Positions 8,782 through 17,415 are shown, counted from the first letter of the stretch. The stretch is 64,000 nucleotides of DNA from CAVSRC01 sp963750065 (GCA_963750065.1 CAVVPK010000012.1:248001-312000); one strand, 5' to 3'. Program-made: numbers and translations. Notes: generated from the sequence alone by a model not told the origin.

Positions 8782-9623
8782 ATGATCGAACGCCATCAAC
8801 CGACGCTGTCGATCGGGGCGCGGTGCCGCCTGCTGTCGATCTCTCGGTCGTCGTTCTATTACGAGCCGCGTGGCGAGACGGAGATGGACCTCGCCCTGAT
8901 GCAGCTCATCGACCGACAGTTCCTGGAGCCCCCGTTCTACGGCGTCCGACGATGACCGGGCACCTGCAGAACGAGGGCTACGCGGTGAACCCCAAGCGCA
9001 TCCGGCGACTGATGCGGCTCACGCGCCTGATGCCGACCTATCAGAAGCCCAACGCCAGCAAGCCGGCCAAGGGGCACAAGACCTATCCCTGCCTGCTGGG
9101 CGGGCTGCGGGTGGAGCGGCCCAACCAGGTCTGGTGCGCCGACATCACCTACCTGCCGATGCGCCGGGGGTTCCTCTATCTGGTCGCCATCATGGGCTGG
9201 TTCACCCGTAAAGTGCTGGCCTGGCGCATCTCCAACACGCTCGAGGCCGACTTCTGCATCGAAGCGCTGAACAAGGCGATCCACCGCTTCGGTCCGCCCG
9301 AGATCGTGAACACGGATCAGGGGTCGCAGTTCACGTCCATTGCCTGGACCGACCCGCTGAAACGGGTCGGCACCCGGATCTCGATGGACGGCAAGGGGCG
9401 CTGCCTCGACAACATCTTCATCGAGCGCCTGTGGAGATCATTGAAATATGAGTGCATCTATCTGCACGCTTGGGAGACCGGCACGCAGGCCAAGGCGGGC
9501 GTTGGCCGGTGGATCACCTTTTACAACCACCAGCGGCCTCATGCCGCCCATCGCAGACAACTGCCCGCCGTGGTCCACTTCAACTGGATCGAAACCGACC
9601 AGAAGGGGCAGAGAGCAGCTTAA
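8782..9623 (+). pseudogene. IS3-family orfB (DDE transposase), frameshifted
   Basis: ATG 8782 opens MIERHQPTLSIGARCRLLSI and runs to PPFYGVRR, where a one-base shift near 8950 breaks the frame. The remaining 220 residues continue in another frame from HLQNEGYAVNPKRIRRLMRL. The DDE catalytic triad is intact in that part: Asp in VWCADITYLP, Asp in NTDQGSQF, and Glu in IFIERLWRSLKYE. With the shift no full transposase can be made. Confidence 0.8.
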
Positions 9624-9655
9624 ATCCCCAAAAAACTGTCGAACGATCGGGAAGC

Positions 9656-9960
9656 AGCTCGGTCGCCCGACGGCGCTGTTCGTAACCAGCGGGCTTCATG
9701 CGACGGGCGCCTATCAGGCGGTCATGGAACTTGGAATTCGGGTTCCACAAGATATTTCGTTTATATCGTTCGACACGAGCGAGTGGGTGACCTTGGTGTC
9801 TCCACAAATCACCACGATTGAGCAGGACAGCTTCAACATTGGAAGAAGCGCGACGCGCAAGCTGCTAGCTCTACTCGGAGGCGCTGTCGAAGAGGACGAC
9901 GATCTCCCGAATAGGTTGCTGCCGGTATTGCGGAGACGCGGATCCGTCGCCAAAATCTAG
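9656..9960 (+). pseudogene. C-terminal fragment of LacI-family regulator
   Basis: About 100 residues of a LacI-family effector domain follow the IS right end without their own start codon. They read RPTALFVTSGLHATGAYQAV, then the hallmark VPQDISFISFDTSEW and ITTIEQDSFNIGRSA, and end at a TAG (9958-9960). The helix-turn-helix and first lobe are missing and are not found on the left side of the IS element. The gene was probably a second regulator of the sugar locus, lost by an IS-associated deletion. Confidence 0.8.
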
Positions 9961-10094
9961 AAGCTGAGTCAAAAAGTACGTTTTGCATTTTGAGCGGCCC
10001 GACCTGACTGCTCCGAGTTGAAACAATCGCCTGCGCGCGGATCGAGGATTTCGAAATTGCTGTCCCGCGCCGGGCCGCGTGTGTCAGTCTCGCC

Positions 10095-10144
10095 ACGGAT
10101 TGTGGATCCGTTGGTCGCTGGTTCGAGCCCAGCCACCTGTGCCA
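10095..10144 (+). tRNA. tRNA-His 3'-half fragment (anticodon GTG)
   Basis: The sequence folds as the 3' half of a tRNA. There is an anticodon stem ACGGA/TCCGT with loop TTGTGGA (anticodon GTG, 10102-10104), a five-base variable region, and a T-arm GCTGG-TTCGAGC-CCAGC (10117-10133). A seven-base acceptor strand, a discriminator G and encoded CCA (10142-10144) follow. No matching 5' acceptor strand or D-arm exists upstream, so this is not a complete tRNA gene. Such 3' halves are typical scars of elements integrated at tRNA genes, and this one lies at the right edge of the accessory region. Confidence 0.5.
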
Positions 10145-10151
10145 ACCGCCT

Positions 10152-10817
10152 CTATCGCCCTCGGTCTTCTGACACCCCGCCGCCATAGGCATCCAGCAGG
10201 GCGATCACTTGCCCATCGCTGATCTGCCGGAAGTCATCGTAGAAGGCGCCGATGGCGCCGAAGATCGCGGGACTTTCCAGGCAGACGATGTCGTCGGCTT
10301 CGCGTCCCATGTCCGCCAGCGTGTCGCTTGGTGCCACCGGCACTGCCATCACCAGGCGCTTGGGCGCACGCATCCTCAGCGCACGCAGCGCCGCCTTCAT
10401 GGTCGCCCCCGTCGCCAAGCCGTCATCGGCGACGATTGTCGTGCGGCCCGTGACCGCCAGCGGCGGCCGCTCGCCGACATAGGCGTGCCGCCGCCGCTCG
10501 ATTTCGGCCAGCTCCACCGCACACACCGCCTGGAACTCCTCCTCCGAAACGTCGGCCATGGCGATCACGTCCCAATTGCGCACGATGGTCGGCTGGCCGC
10601 CGTCGACGACTGCACCCATGGCGAGCTCCCTTTGAAAGGGAACGCCGATCTTGCGGACGAGGATGAGATCGAGCGGCGCGGCAAGAGCCGTGGCGATCTC
10701 CGCTGCGACCGGCACCCCGCCGCGCGGCAGGGCAAGGACCACCGGGCGCTCCGCCTTGTAGCGGGCCAGTGCAGCCGCCAGACGCGCTCCAGCGTCCTTG
10801 CGGTTACGGAACGGCAT
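10152..10817 (-). CDS. Phosphoribosyltransferase-domain protein
   Basis: This 221-residue type I phosphoribosyltransferase-fold protein has the PRPP-binding motif TTIVADDGLATGATMKAAL in its middle and ALPRGGVPVAAEIA near the N-terminus. ATG 10817 is chosen because AGGAGGG lies just upstream and homology starts there (MPFRNRKDAGARLAAAL); a longer frame reaches 10868. Stand-alone members of this family are widespread, and their physiological substrate is mostly unknown; they are not the named purine or pyrimidine salvage enzymes. It lies 60 bases downstream of the DTW-domain gene on the same strand. Confidence 0.85.
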   Translation of the reverse strand: MPFRNRKDAGARLAAALARYKAERPVVLALPRGGVPVAAEIATALAAPLDLILVRKIGVPFQRELAMGAVVDGGQPTIVRNWDVIAMADVSEEEFQAVCAVELAEIERRRHAYVGERPPLAVTGRTTIVADDGLATGATMKAALRALRMRAPKRLVMAVPVAPSDTLADMGREADDIVCLESPAIFGAIGAFYDDFRQISDGQVIALLDAYGGGVSEDRGR

Positions 10818-10877
10818 GGCCGTAGTCCCTCCTGGGCGCGATTCAGGCATAGCGCAAGCTCCAGGCATTGACCGCGA

Positions 10878-11552
10878 TCAACCGGCGTGCGTGTCCGCCG
10901 TAGCCTTGTCGTAGCGCGCCAGCATCCGGCGGAACGTTGTCGTCACCGCCGCCTCGATGTCCGGTCGCTTTTCCATGCGGCTGAGCACCAGGCCCGCCGC
11001 TTCGAGGGTCGACAGGCCCTCGCGACGCGCCTCGCGCCGACGCCTGCCATAGAGCGACGGCCGCGGGGGTCTCAGCGCGATGCGCTTGCCCTTGAGGAGC
11101 CACGCATTGCGCCACCACAGCGTCTTGGCCTGGCTCCACGTTCCGTCGAGCAGGATGACCCCTTCGATACCGGCTAACGCGCCCGCCTGATCGTCAAGTG
11201 CCTTGCCGGTGCGATCGAACGCGGCAACGTCGCGCCCGGGCGGAAAGTCGGCGGCCCGGGTCGCGCCGAGAAAGAGCGTCGCCCACCGTTTCGGATCGGC
11301 GGGGTGGCCGAGCACCTTGGTGAGGCTCGGCCACGACAGGCCGACGCGCAGCGTTGCGTCGCTGAACTGCTGCGCCGCGATCCGCGCGGTGCCGAGCAGA
11401 CGATCCTGTTCCTGCGGATGCTGAAGGATGACAAGGGCGATGCGGTTGGCGATCGGCTGAATCTCGTCGCACACGCACAGTGGCAGCGGTTTCGCGCAGC
11501 GCGGACACACCGGCACCTCCGCATCGAACACCGGTTCCAATTTTCCAGCCAT
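10878..11552 (-). CDS. DTW-domain tRNA-uridine aminocarboxypropyltransferase
   Basis: This 224-residue DTW-domain protein belongs to the family of TapT/TuaA, which transfers the 3-amino-3-carboxypropyl group of S-adenosylmethionine to a tRNA uridine (acp3U). An N-terminal zinc-knuckle-like CPRCAKPLPLCVCDE is present. The family signature reads VILLDGTWSQAKTLWWRN, so the Asp-Xaa-Trp motif is DGTW. The C-terminal basic region ARREGLSTLEAA is also typical. I chose ATG 11552 (MAGKLEPVFD); an in-frame start at 11609 would add 19 residues without similarity. Confidence 0.85.
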   Translation of the reverse strand: MAGKLEPVFDAEVPVCPRCAKPLPLCVCDEIQPIANRIALVILQHPQEQDRLLGTARIAAQQFSDATLRVGLSWPSLTKVLGHPADPKRWATLFLGATRAADFPPGRDVAAFDRTGKALDDQAGALAGIEGVILLDGTWSQAKTLWWRNAWLLKGKRIALRPPRPSLYGRRRREARREGLSTLEAAGLVLSRMEKRPDIEAAVTTTFRRMLARYDKATADTHAG

Positions 11553-11744
11553 TCCATCGTCCCCGAAGCGCCCCGCCGCCACCTTGGTGCCGCTGTGCGG
11601 GGTACACATCTGCTCGCAGTGACTCTCTGGTTAGCCCTGTGAAGTGCTGCGGTCAAAGCACCACCAGTGGCACCGATCCCGTCAACGGCCTCAGCGAGCG
11701 GCAGGAACTCGTCGACCCTGGTTGCCTGAGGCGGCGACCGCCGC

Positions 11745-12653
11745 TTACGACCCGTAACCGTTCTGGTCGAGGAACAGCTTCAGGCGATCGGGAAACTTCA
11801 GGACCTTGATCTGGCCCTTGGGGCAGGCGTCGAGATCGGCGCCGGTCAGGCAGGTTTCCTCGCCCGCGTCATGGGCGTAGTCCCAATGCGCCTTCAACTG
11901 CCGCCACGCATCCGCACCCTCGCCGACGCGCACCTTGGCGGCGACCCAGCCGGCGAGGAAGCCGGGCGAGGTCCAGCGATCGGACGGCTCGACGGTGTCT
12001 TCGAGCTGCGCCAGCCAGTCGCGGTGGGCGGGCAGGTAGCGCGGGTCCTTGGAGACGTCGACCACGGCGCCGTTGCGCACGGTATCGATGACCAGCGGCG
12101 CCGCGCTGCAGGCGTAGCAATCGAAGGTGTAGAGGAAGCGGTTGTCGACGGTGACGATCTCCGCCAGCCCGTCATGGTCGATATCCTGAAGATAGTCGCC
12201 GCCACCGTCGAACTCGCCGACGTCGACCGTCACCCAGCCCTGCGGCTGCTCTTCCGCGACCATCACCTTGGTGCAGCAATGCGCCCCGCCGGTATAGGCG
12301 GCGAAATAGACTTCCGGGCGGCGGTTGCCGGGGTCGATTTGGGCGATGCTTGCCTCGGCCTCGGGCACGTCGAAACCGGCATCCGGCGCCGACGCCTCGG
12401 CGACCGGCAGGATGCCGACCTTGACCTGCAGCCACACCTTGTCCGTGTCGGGGTCAGGCTTGGCGCCGCGGTTCAGGCGCACCGTCGCGGTCACGTCGCC
12501 GACCGTGACCGAGGCGCTGTGGGCGCCATCGGCGAATACGGTGGTGGGAAATTCCGGGGTGTCGATAGCGTCTTCGGCATGGGCGCCAGCGGTTGCCGTC
12601 ACCAGTGCAGCGGCCATGACGGCCGTCGGCAATCTCCATTTCCCGCGTGCCAC
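11745..12653 (-). CDS. Hypothetical exported protein
   Basis: I do not recognise a named family for this 302-residue protein. GTG 12653 is preferred because AGGGAGG lies eight bases upstream and it yields a signal peptide (ARGKWRLPTAVMAAALVTA, cleavage near AHA-EDA). The mature protein is acidic and has cysteine-containing stretches GGAHCCTKVMV and FDCYACSAAP that could form disulphides. The segment DIDHDGLAEIVTVDNRFLY resembles the calcium-binding FG-GAP/VCBS type of loop. The C-terminal 100 residues include a Cys pair (CLTGADLDACPKG). Location is probably periplasmic. Confidence 0.7.
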   Translation of the reverse strand: MARGKWRLPTAVMAAALVTATAGAHAEDAIDTPEFPTTVFADGAHSASVTVGDVTATVRLNRGAKPDPDTDKVWLQVKVGILPVAEASAPDAGFDVPEAEASIAQIDPGNRRPEVYFAAYTGGAHCCTKVMVAEEQPQGWVTVDVGEFDGGGDYLQDIDHDGLAEIVTVDNRFLYTFDCYACSAAPLVIDTVRNGAVVDVSKDPRYLPAHRDWLAQLEDTVEPSDRWTSPGFLAGWVAAKVRVGEGADAWRQLKAHWDYAHDAGEETCLTGADLDACPKGQIKVLKFPDRLKLFLDQNGYGS

Positions 12654-12778
12654 GGGCGTCCTCCCTGCTCGACAGGAATAGTCTACAGATCGGTGCCGGT
12701 CAGGGGAATTGCCGGCTGGTCGCGGGCAGCGCCGCTCTGTAGGCTCCCGATTCATCGTGTTACCACCGGGAGGCAGAA

Positions 12779-13156
12779 ATGCCAGAGAGTGGCCTCAAGA
12801 CGATCCGGCTTAACCTCGCCCGCACCCCAGAATTCCCCGACGGCAGCGACCGTCACTATTACCGCTTCACCGCGCCGCTCGACGCCGACGGTCATCTCGA
12901 TCCGGACGGCTGGCGCAAGCACCGGGAGCGCTGCCGCGTCGTGCGCAACTGGGCTGGCGAAGAGGAAGACATCGGCCACCTGGTCCATCGGCCGGGCGGC
13001 AGCTGGGGCTTCCACTACGACATCGACGGCGACGAAGGCGACGAATCCGGCTTCAAGCTGGCCACGCGCCGCTTCGTGCCGGGCGAATATGTTTCGATCC
13101 GCGACGAGGAGGGCGACATGCACACCTTCCGCATCGTCACAATTACGGACGTGTGA
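12779..13156 (+). CDS. Conserved hypothetical acidic protein
   Basis: This small 125-residue soluble protein begins at ATG 12779 after GGGAGG. It is rich in Asp, Glu and Arg, with no signal peptide or membrane segment. Visible stretches are a GWRKHRERCRVVR region near residue 45, the acidic IDGDEGDESGF near residue 88, and a beta-rich C-terminus (YVSIRDEEGDMHTFRIV). I cannot assign a function. It is divergent from the exported protein at 11745-12653 and stands alone before the TPP enzyme. Confidence 0.7.
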   Translation: MPESGLKTIRLNLARTPEFPDGSDRHYYRFTAPLDADGHLDPDGWRKHRERCRVVRNWAGEEEDIGHLVHRPGGSWGFHYDIDGDEGDESGFKLATRRFVPGEYVSIRDEEGDMHTFRIVTITDV

Positions 13157-13244
13157 TAGAGCGCCGCCGGCGGTGGCGGCTTTGTACGCGGATTTTCCAT
13201 CCTGATATGGTGCGCCCCACGGGTGAAACGCCGGAGGGTGAGTG

Positions 13245-14918
13245 ATGGCGGACGGCATTGAGAACCGGCCGACGGCAGCGCGGCTGATCGTCGAGGCGCT
13301 GGAGAGCAACGGTGTCGAGCGCGTCTTCTGCGTGCCCGGCGAGAGCTATCTGGCCCTCCTCGACGCCCTCTACAATTCGCCGATTGCCGTGACACTGTGT
13401 CGCCAGGAGGGCGGCGCAGCCATGGCGGCCGAGGCCTGGGGCAAGCTCACCGGCCGGCCCGGCATCCTCATGGTGACGCGCGGACCGGGCGCCACCAATG
13501 CGTCGGCCGGCATTCATGTCGGCCGCCAGGATTCGACCCCGATGATCGTCTTCATCGGCCAGGTCGGGCGCACCATGCGCGGGCGCGAGGCGTTTCAGGA
13601 GATCGATTTCCGCCGCATGTTCGGCCAGATGGCGAAGTGGATCGAGGAGATCGACGGCGCCGACCGCGTGCCCGAAGCCGTCAGCCGCGCCTTCTACGAG
13701 GCGACCTCGGGTCGTCCCGGCCCGGTGGTCCTGTCGCTGCCCGAGGACGTTCTGCGCCAGACGACGGACAGGGCCAACGCGCGCGCCTGGGTCCAGGTCG
13801 AGACCTTTCCCGGCCTCACCCAGATGGCCGAACTGCAGAAGATGCTGTGGCGCGCCACGCGCCCCCTGGTCATCGCCGGCGGCTCGCGCTGGTCTGAAGC
13901 GGCGGTCGCCGCATTGCAGCGTTTTGCCGAACGTTTTCAGCTCCCCGTCGGCTGCTCGTGGCGCCGTCAGGGCCTCTTTGATCACGCGCATCCGAATTAT
14001 GCCGGCGATGTCGGCGTCGGCATCAATCCCGCCCTGGCGCAGCGGGTGAGGGAGGCGGACCTGCTCATCCTCATCGGCGGGCGCATGAGCGAACAGCAGT
14101 CCTCCGGCTATGCGCTGATCGACATCCCCGAGCCCCGGCAGACGCTGGTCCATGTTCATCCAGGCGCCGAGGAGCTCGGCCGGCTCTACCGGCCGACGCT
14201 GGCCATCAATGCCAGCCCGACCGCCTTTGCCGCCGCGCTCGAGGGCCTGCAACCGCCGAACGAGATCCCGTGGGCGGGCAGCGCCGAGGAAGCCAATGCG
14301 GCCTACCGTGCCTGGTCGGCGCCGATTACCAATCCGGGGCCCGTCCAGCTCAGCCACATCGTCGCCTGGCTCGGCGAGCGCCTGCCCGACGACGCCGTCG
14401 TCGCCAGCGCCGCCGGCAATTACTCCGTCTGGGTGCATCGCTTCTTCCGCCATCGCCGCTACGGCACCCAGCTCGCGCCCGGTTCGGGCTCAATGGGTTA
14501 CGGCCTGCCGGCGGGGCTTGCCGCCAAGCTCAAATATCCGGAGCGCATGGTGGTCGTCTTTGCCGGCGACGGCGACTTCCAGATGACCATGCAGGAATTC
14601 GTCACTGCCGTGCAGGCCGGCGCCAATGTCGTGGTCGTGGTGGTCAATAACGGTATTCACGGCACCATCCGCATGCATCAGGAGCGCGCCTATCCGAACC
14701 GTCCCGTCGCCACCGACATCGCCAACCCGGATTTCGCCGCCTACGCCCGCGCCTGTGGCGGCCACGGCGAGACGGTGGCCAAGACCGAGGACTTCGCCGC
14801 CGCCTTCGAGCGCTGCGTTGCCGTGGAGAAGCCGGCGATCATCGACCTCGCCTTCGATCCGGAAGCGATCACCCCGTCGCGCACCCTTTCCGAAATCCGC
14901 GGCACAGGCAGGCGATGA
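13245..14918 (+). CDS. Thiamine-diphosphate-dependent enzyme, acetolactate-synthase-like
   Basis: This 557-residue member of the IlvB/pyruvate oxidase/benzoylformate decarboxylase superfamily has three domains. In the N-terminal domain the cofactor-activating Glu lies in LCRQEGGAAMAAEA (about residue 50). A central Rossmann-like domain follows. The C-terminal TPP-binding motif is GDGDFQMTMQEF followed by VVNN. It lacks a neighbouring small regulatory subunit (IlvN), so it is probably not the biosynthetic acetolactate synthase. The start codon of a cytochrome c gene overlaps its stop by four bases. The substrate is unknown; a decarboxylase or oxidase acting on a 2-oxo acid is the broad expectation. 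Confidence 0.85.
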   Translation: MADGIENRPTAARLIVEALESNGVERVFCVPGESYLALLDALYNSPIAVTLCRQEGGAAMAAEAWGKLTGRPGILMVTRGPGATNASAGIHVGRQDSTPMIVFIGQVGRTMRGREAFQEIDFRRMFGQMAKWIEEIDGADRVPEAVSRAFYEATSGRPGPVVLSLPEDVLRQTTDRANARAWVQVETFPGLTQMAELQKMLWRATRPLVIAGGSRWSEAAVAALQRFAERFQLPVGCSWRRQGLFDHAHPNYAGDVGVGINPALAQRVREADLLILIGGRMSEQQSSGYALIDIPEPRQTLVHVHPGAEELGRLYRPTLAINASPTAFAAALEGLQPPNEIPWAGSAEEANAAYRAWSAPITNPGPVQLSHIVAWLGERLPDDAVVASAAGNYSVWVHRFFRHRRYGTQLAPGSGSMGYGLPAGLAAKLKYPERMVVVFAGDGDFQMTMQEFVTAVQAGANVVVVVVNNGIHGTIRMHQERAYPNRPVATDIANPDFAAYARACGGHGETVAKTEDFAAAFERCVAVEKPAIIDLAFDPEAITPSRTLSEIRGTGRR

Positions 14919-15241
14919 GGGCGATTTCCGCGGTCCTGGCGGCCACCACCTTTCTGGCGTTCACTCCGGCGCTGGCCGAGGAGCGGGGCGAGGCCGAGCG
15001 CGGCCTCGCCTATGCTGAGGCCAATTGCGCCGAGTGTCACGAAGTCCGCGCCGGCCACTTCGACAGCCCGGTGCTCGAGGCGCCGCCCTTCCAGGACATC
15101 GCCAAGGCCGACGGCATGAGTGAGATCGCGCTCTACGCCTTCTTCCGCACGTCGCACGCCAACATGCCGAATCTGGTCGTCCCGCCCGACGACATCGCCG
15201 ATCTCACCGCCTATCTGCTCAGCATGCGTCGACGTCAGTAG
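14915..15241 (+). CDS. Small exported c-type cytochrome
   Basis: This is a 108-residue monohaem cytochrome c. A signal peptide (MRAISAVLAATTFLAFTPAL, cleavage near ALA-EER) is followed by the haem-attachment motif CAECH at about residue 39. The distal Met ligand is probably in SHANMPNLVVP near residue 83, and DDIADLTAYLLSM is the usual C-terminal helix. It works in the periplasm as an electron carrier. Its ATG overlaps the stop of the TPP-dependent enzyme, so the two are translationally coupled. Confidence 0.88.
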   Translation: MRAISAVLAATTFLAFTPALAEERGEAERGLAYAEANCAECHEVRAGHFDSPVLEAPPFQDIAKADGMSEIALYAFFRTSHANMPNLVVPPDDIADLTAYLLSMRRRQ

Positions 15242-15291
15242 GCTGCCGGAAACGGGTGGCGCCGGTTCCGACGGCACGGCATCCTGCCGGC

Positions 15292-15888
15292 ATGTCCGAT
15301 GCTCCGTCCCAATCCGGCGGCGTCGCCTTCCGCCCGGTGACCGCCGCCAACGCCGATGCCTTCGCGCGCTTCTTTTCGGCGCCCGGCGCGCCCAAGCATT
15401 GCTGGTGCATGGTCTGGCGGCGCACCGCCGCGGAAGCCAAACTGCAGGCGGGAGCCGAGCGCAAGCGCATGATGATGGAGCGCATCGATGCCGGCACGCC
15501 GGTCGGGCTTCTTGCCTATGACGGTGAAGAAGCGGTCGGCTGGGTGTCGATCGCGCCGCGCGAGACCCATCGTTCGCTTGGCGGCCCGCCGGCCGAGCCC
15601 GGCGACGTGATTTGGTCGCTCACCTGCTTCTACGTGCCGCGACGTCTGCGTGGCGATGGGCTGGTGCGCAAGCTCATATCCGGTGCCGTCGATCATGCCC
15701 GCGAGAACGGCGCGACGGTGGTCGAGGCCTATCCGGTTGGTCCCGATTCGCCGAGTTTCCGCTTCATGGGCTTCGTCCCGGTCTTCGCCGAAGCCGGCTT
15801 CCGCGACCTCGGCATGACCGGCGCGCGGCGCCACGTCATGCGGCTGGAACTCAAGCGGCAGTCGGCAATCGGCAATCGGCAGTCGTGA
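15292..15888 (+). CDS. GNAT-family N-acetyltransferase
   Basis: This 198-residue GNAT acetyltransferase has a central strand-helix unit (VIWSLTCFYVPRRLRGDGLV) containing the acetyl-CoA-binding motif RRLRGDGL. EAYPVGPDSPSFRFMGF follows as the usual C-terminal strand and bulge. The early segment PKHCWCMVWRRT is typical of a subfamily of uncharacterised acetyltransferases. The acceptor is unknown. The last residues (RQSAIGNRQS) are encoded by a fourfold 7-base repeat. It is convergent with xseA, about 30 bases apart. Confidence 0.82.
   Translation: MSDAPSQSGGVAFRPVTAANADAFARFFSAPGAPKHCWCMVWRRTAAEAKLQAGAERKRMMMERIDAGTPVGLLAYDGEEAVGWVSIAPRETHRSLGGPPAEPGDVIWSLTCFYVPRRLRGDGLVRKLISGAVDHARENGATVVEAYPVGPDSPSFRFMGFVPVFAEAGFRDLGMTGARRHVMRLELKRQSAIGNRQS
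15857..15884 (+). repeat. Fourfold 7-bp tandem repeat at end of acetyltransferase gene
   Basis: GGCAGTC, GGCAATC, GGCAATC and GGCAGTC follow each other without gaps and run into the TGA stop. Since seven is not a multiple of three, gain or loss of a copy would change the protein tail. Confidence 0.8.
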
Positions 15889-15918
15889 CGAAGCGGCCTT
15901 CCCGATGATGCCGATTGC

Positions 15919-17334
15919 CTACAGCAGACTCCCCTGCGAGCCGCCGCCGGCCGGCTTGCGCCGCTTCGGCTTGGTCGCGGTCGCGCCGCCGGAAACGGCG
16001 CGTACATGGCCGTCGTGGAACTCGATATCGAGTGCCGCGCCGTCGCCGACGGCGGCCGCCGAGCGGATCGGCTGGCGCGTGTCGGGATCGCTGACCAGCG
16101 CGAAGCCGCGTTCGAGGATCGAACGATAGCTGACCACATCCAGGAGGCGTGCTGCTTCGCCGAAGCGCGATCTCAGCCGCTCGATGCGGCGTGTGAAGAA
16201 AAGCGCCCTGCGTTCGCCAAGCGCCGTCAGCCGTTCGCGCGCCCGCTCGACCACGCGGTCGAGCCCGGCCGGCGACAGGCGCACCGCCACCCGGTCGTAG
16301 CGGGCGCGGTGGGCGCTGGTATTGGCGGTCAGCGCCCGGCCGATGCGGCTCGCCAACTCGTCGAACATGCGCCGCGGCATGGCGAAGAGGTCTTCGGCGC
16401 GCGGCAGGGCGCGGGCGGCGGCGCGGAGCTCCCGCCGGTTCGTCTCGATGTGCCTCAGCGCCGCACCGGCGAGCCGGCTGCCGAGGTCGCCGACCGTCTC
16501 GATCAGCTCGGAGCGCACCGGCACCGCCATCTCGGCGGCGGCCGTCGGCGTCGGCGCCCGCACATCGGCGGCATAGTCGATCAGCGTGTAGTCGGTCTCG
16601 TGGCCGACCGCCGAGATCAACGGAATGGCAGAACCTGCCGCGGCGCGCACCACGATCTCCTCGTTGAAGCTCCACAGGTCTTCGAGGCTCCCGCCGCCGC
16701 GCGCCACGATCAGCAGGTCGGGCCGCGGAATCGCGCTGCCGTCCGGCAGCGCATTGAAGCCCGCGATTGCCGCCGCCACTTCCGCCGCGCTGGTCTCACC
16801 CTGGACCCGCACCGGCCAGACCAGCACGCGCGTCGGGAAGCGGTCGGCTAGGCGATGCAGGATATCGCGGATGACAGCGCCGGTCGGCGAGGTCACCACG
16901 CCGATGACCCGCGGCAGATAGGGCAGGGGGCGCTTGCGCGCCTCGTCGAACAGGCCCTCGGCGGCCAGCGCCTTGCGGCGCGCTTCCAAGAGCGCCATCA
17001 GCGCGCCGACGCCGGCCGGCTCCAGCGCCTCGATGACGAGCTGGTACTTCGACTGGCCGGCGAAGGTGGTGAGCTTGCCGGTGGCGACCACTTCGACGCC
17101 TTCCTCCGGCTTGAACTTCAGCTTTGAGGCCGTCCCGCGCCAGACGACGGCTTCCAGCCGCGCCTTGTCGTCCTTGAGCGAGAAATAGCTGTGGCCGGAG
17201 GAATGCGGGCCGCGGAAGCCGGAAATCTCGCCGCGCACGCGCACATAGCCGTAGGTATCCTCGACGGTGCGCTTCAGCGCCGCCGAAATCTCGGAGACGG
17301 AGTACTCGGTGACGTTGGCGGTGGATTCGCTCAT
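15919..17334 (-). CDS. xseA: Exodeoxyribonuclease VII large subunit
   Basis: This is the 471-residue large subunit of exonuclease VII, which degrades single-stranded DNA from both ends with XseB. The N-terminal OB-fold reads YGYVRVRGEISGFRGPHSSG and HSYFSLKDDKARLEAVVW. The catalytic domain contains VIGVVTSPTGAVIRDILHRL and the hallmark DLLIVARGGGSLEDLWSFNE, then SAVGHETDYTLIDYAADVRA. A long helical region and a basic tail follow. ATG 17334 (MSESTANVTEYSVSEIS) is chosen; the frame stays open further upstream without homology. xseB is not in the window. The gene is divergent from rsmE with about 80 bases between them. Confidence 0.95.
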   Translation of the reverse strand: MSESTANVTEYSVSEISAALKRTVEDTYGYVRVRGEISGFRGPHSSGHSYFSLKDDKARLEAVVWRGTASKLKFKPEEGVEVVATGKLTTFAGQSKYQLVIEALEPAGVGALMALLEARRKALAAEGLFDEARKRPLPYLPRVIGVVTSPTGAVIRDILHRLADRFPTRVLVWPVRVQGETSAAEVAAAIAGFNALPDGSAIPRPDLLIVARGGGSLEDLWSFNEEIVVRAAAGSAIPLISAVGHETDYTLIDYAADVRAPTPTAAAEMAVPVRSELIETVGDLGSRLAGAALRHIETNRRELRAAARALPRAEDLFAMPRRMFDELASRIGRALTANTSAHRARYDRVAVRLSPAGLDRVVERARERLTALGERRALFFTRRIERLRSRFGEAARLLDVVSYRSILERGFALVSDPDTRQPIRSAAAVGDGAALDIEFHDGHVRAVSGGATATKPKRRKPAGGGSQGSLL

Positions 17335-17415
17335 GGTGTCATGGGTGCCGCCGGATGCGGCCGGGGTCAAGGGCGGGTGATATTTCCCTGGCCGGTCCGT
17401 GGTAGAAGGCGAACC

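Larger units (their letters stand above)
8361..9655 (+). mobile_element. Decayed IS3-family insertion sequence
   Basis: The element carries remnants of an orfA/orfB pair of the IS3 family. Imperfect inverted ends are visible: left 8361-8382 (GCCTCCCCGAAATTCGGACAGT) and right 9635-9655, whose complement reads GCTTCCCGATCGTTCGACAGT. No clear target duplication is seen, which suggests rearrangement after insertion. Both reading frames are broken, so the element cannot move by itself. It lies between the TPI-like gene and a LacI gene that has lost its first two thirds, and probably marks a deletion that removed further sugar-catabolism genes. Confidence 0.8.

Noticed and set aside
9833..10192. 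119-codon minus-strand frame with WLGSNQRPTDPQS
   Set aside because: This peptide arises from translating the tRNA fragment in reverse, a known kind of spurious frame.
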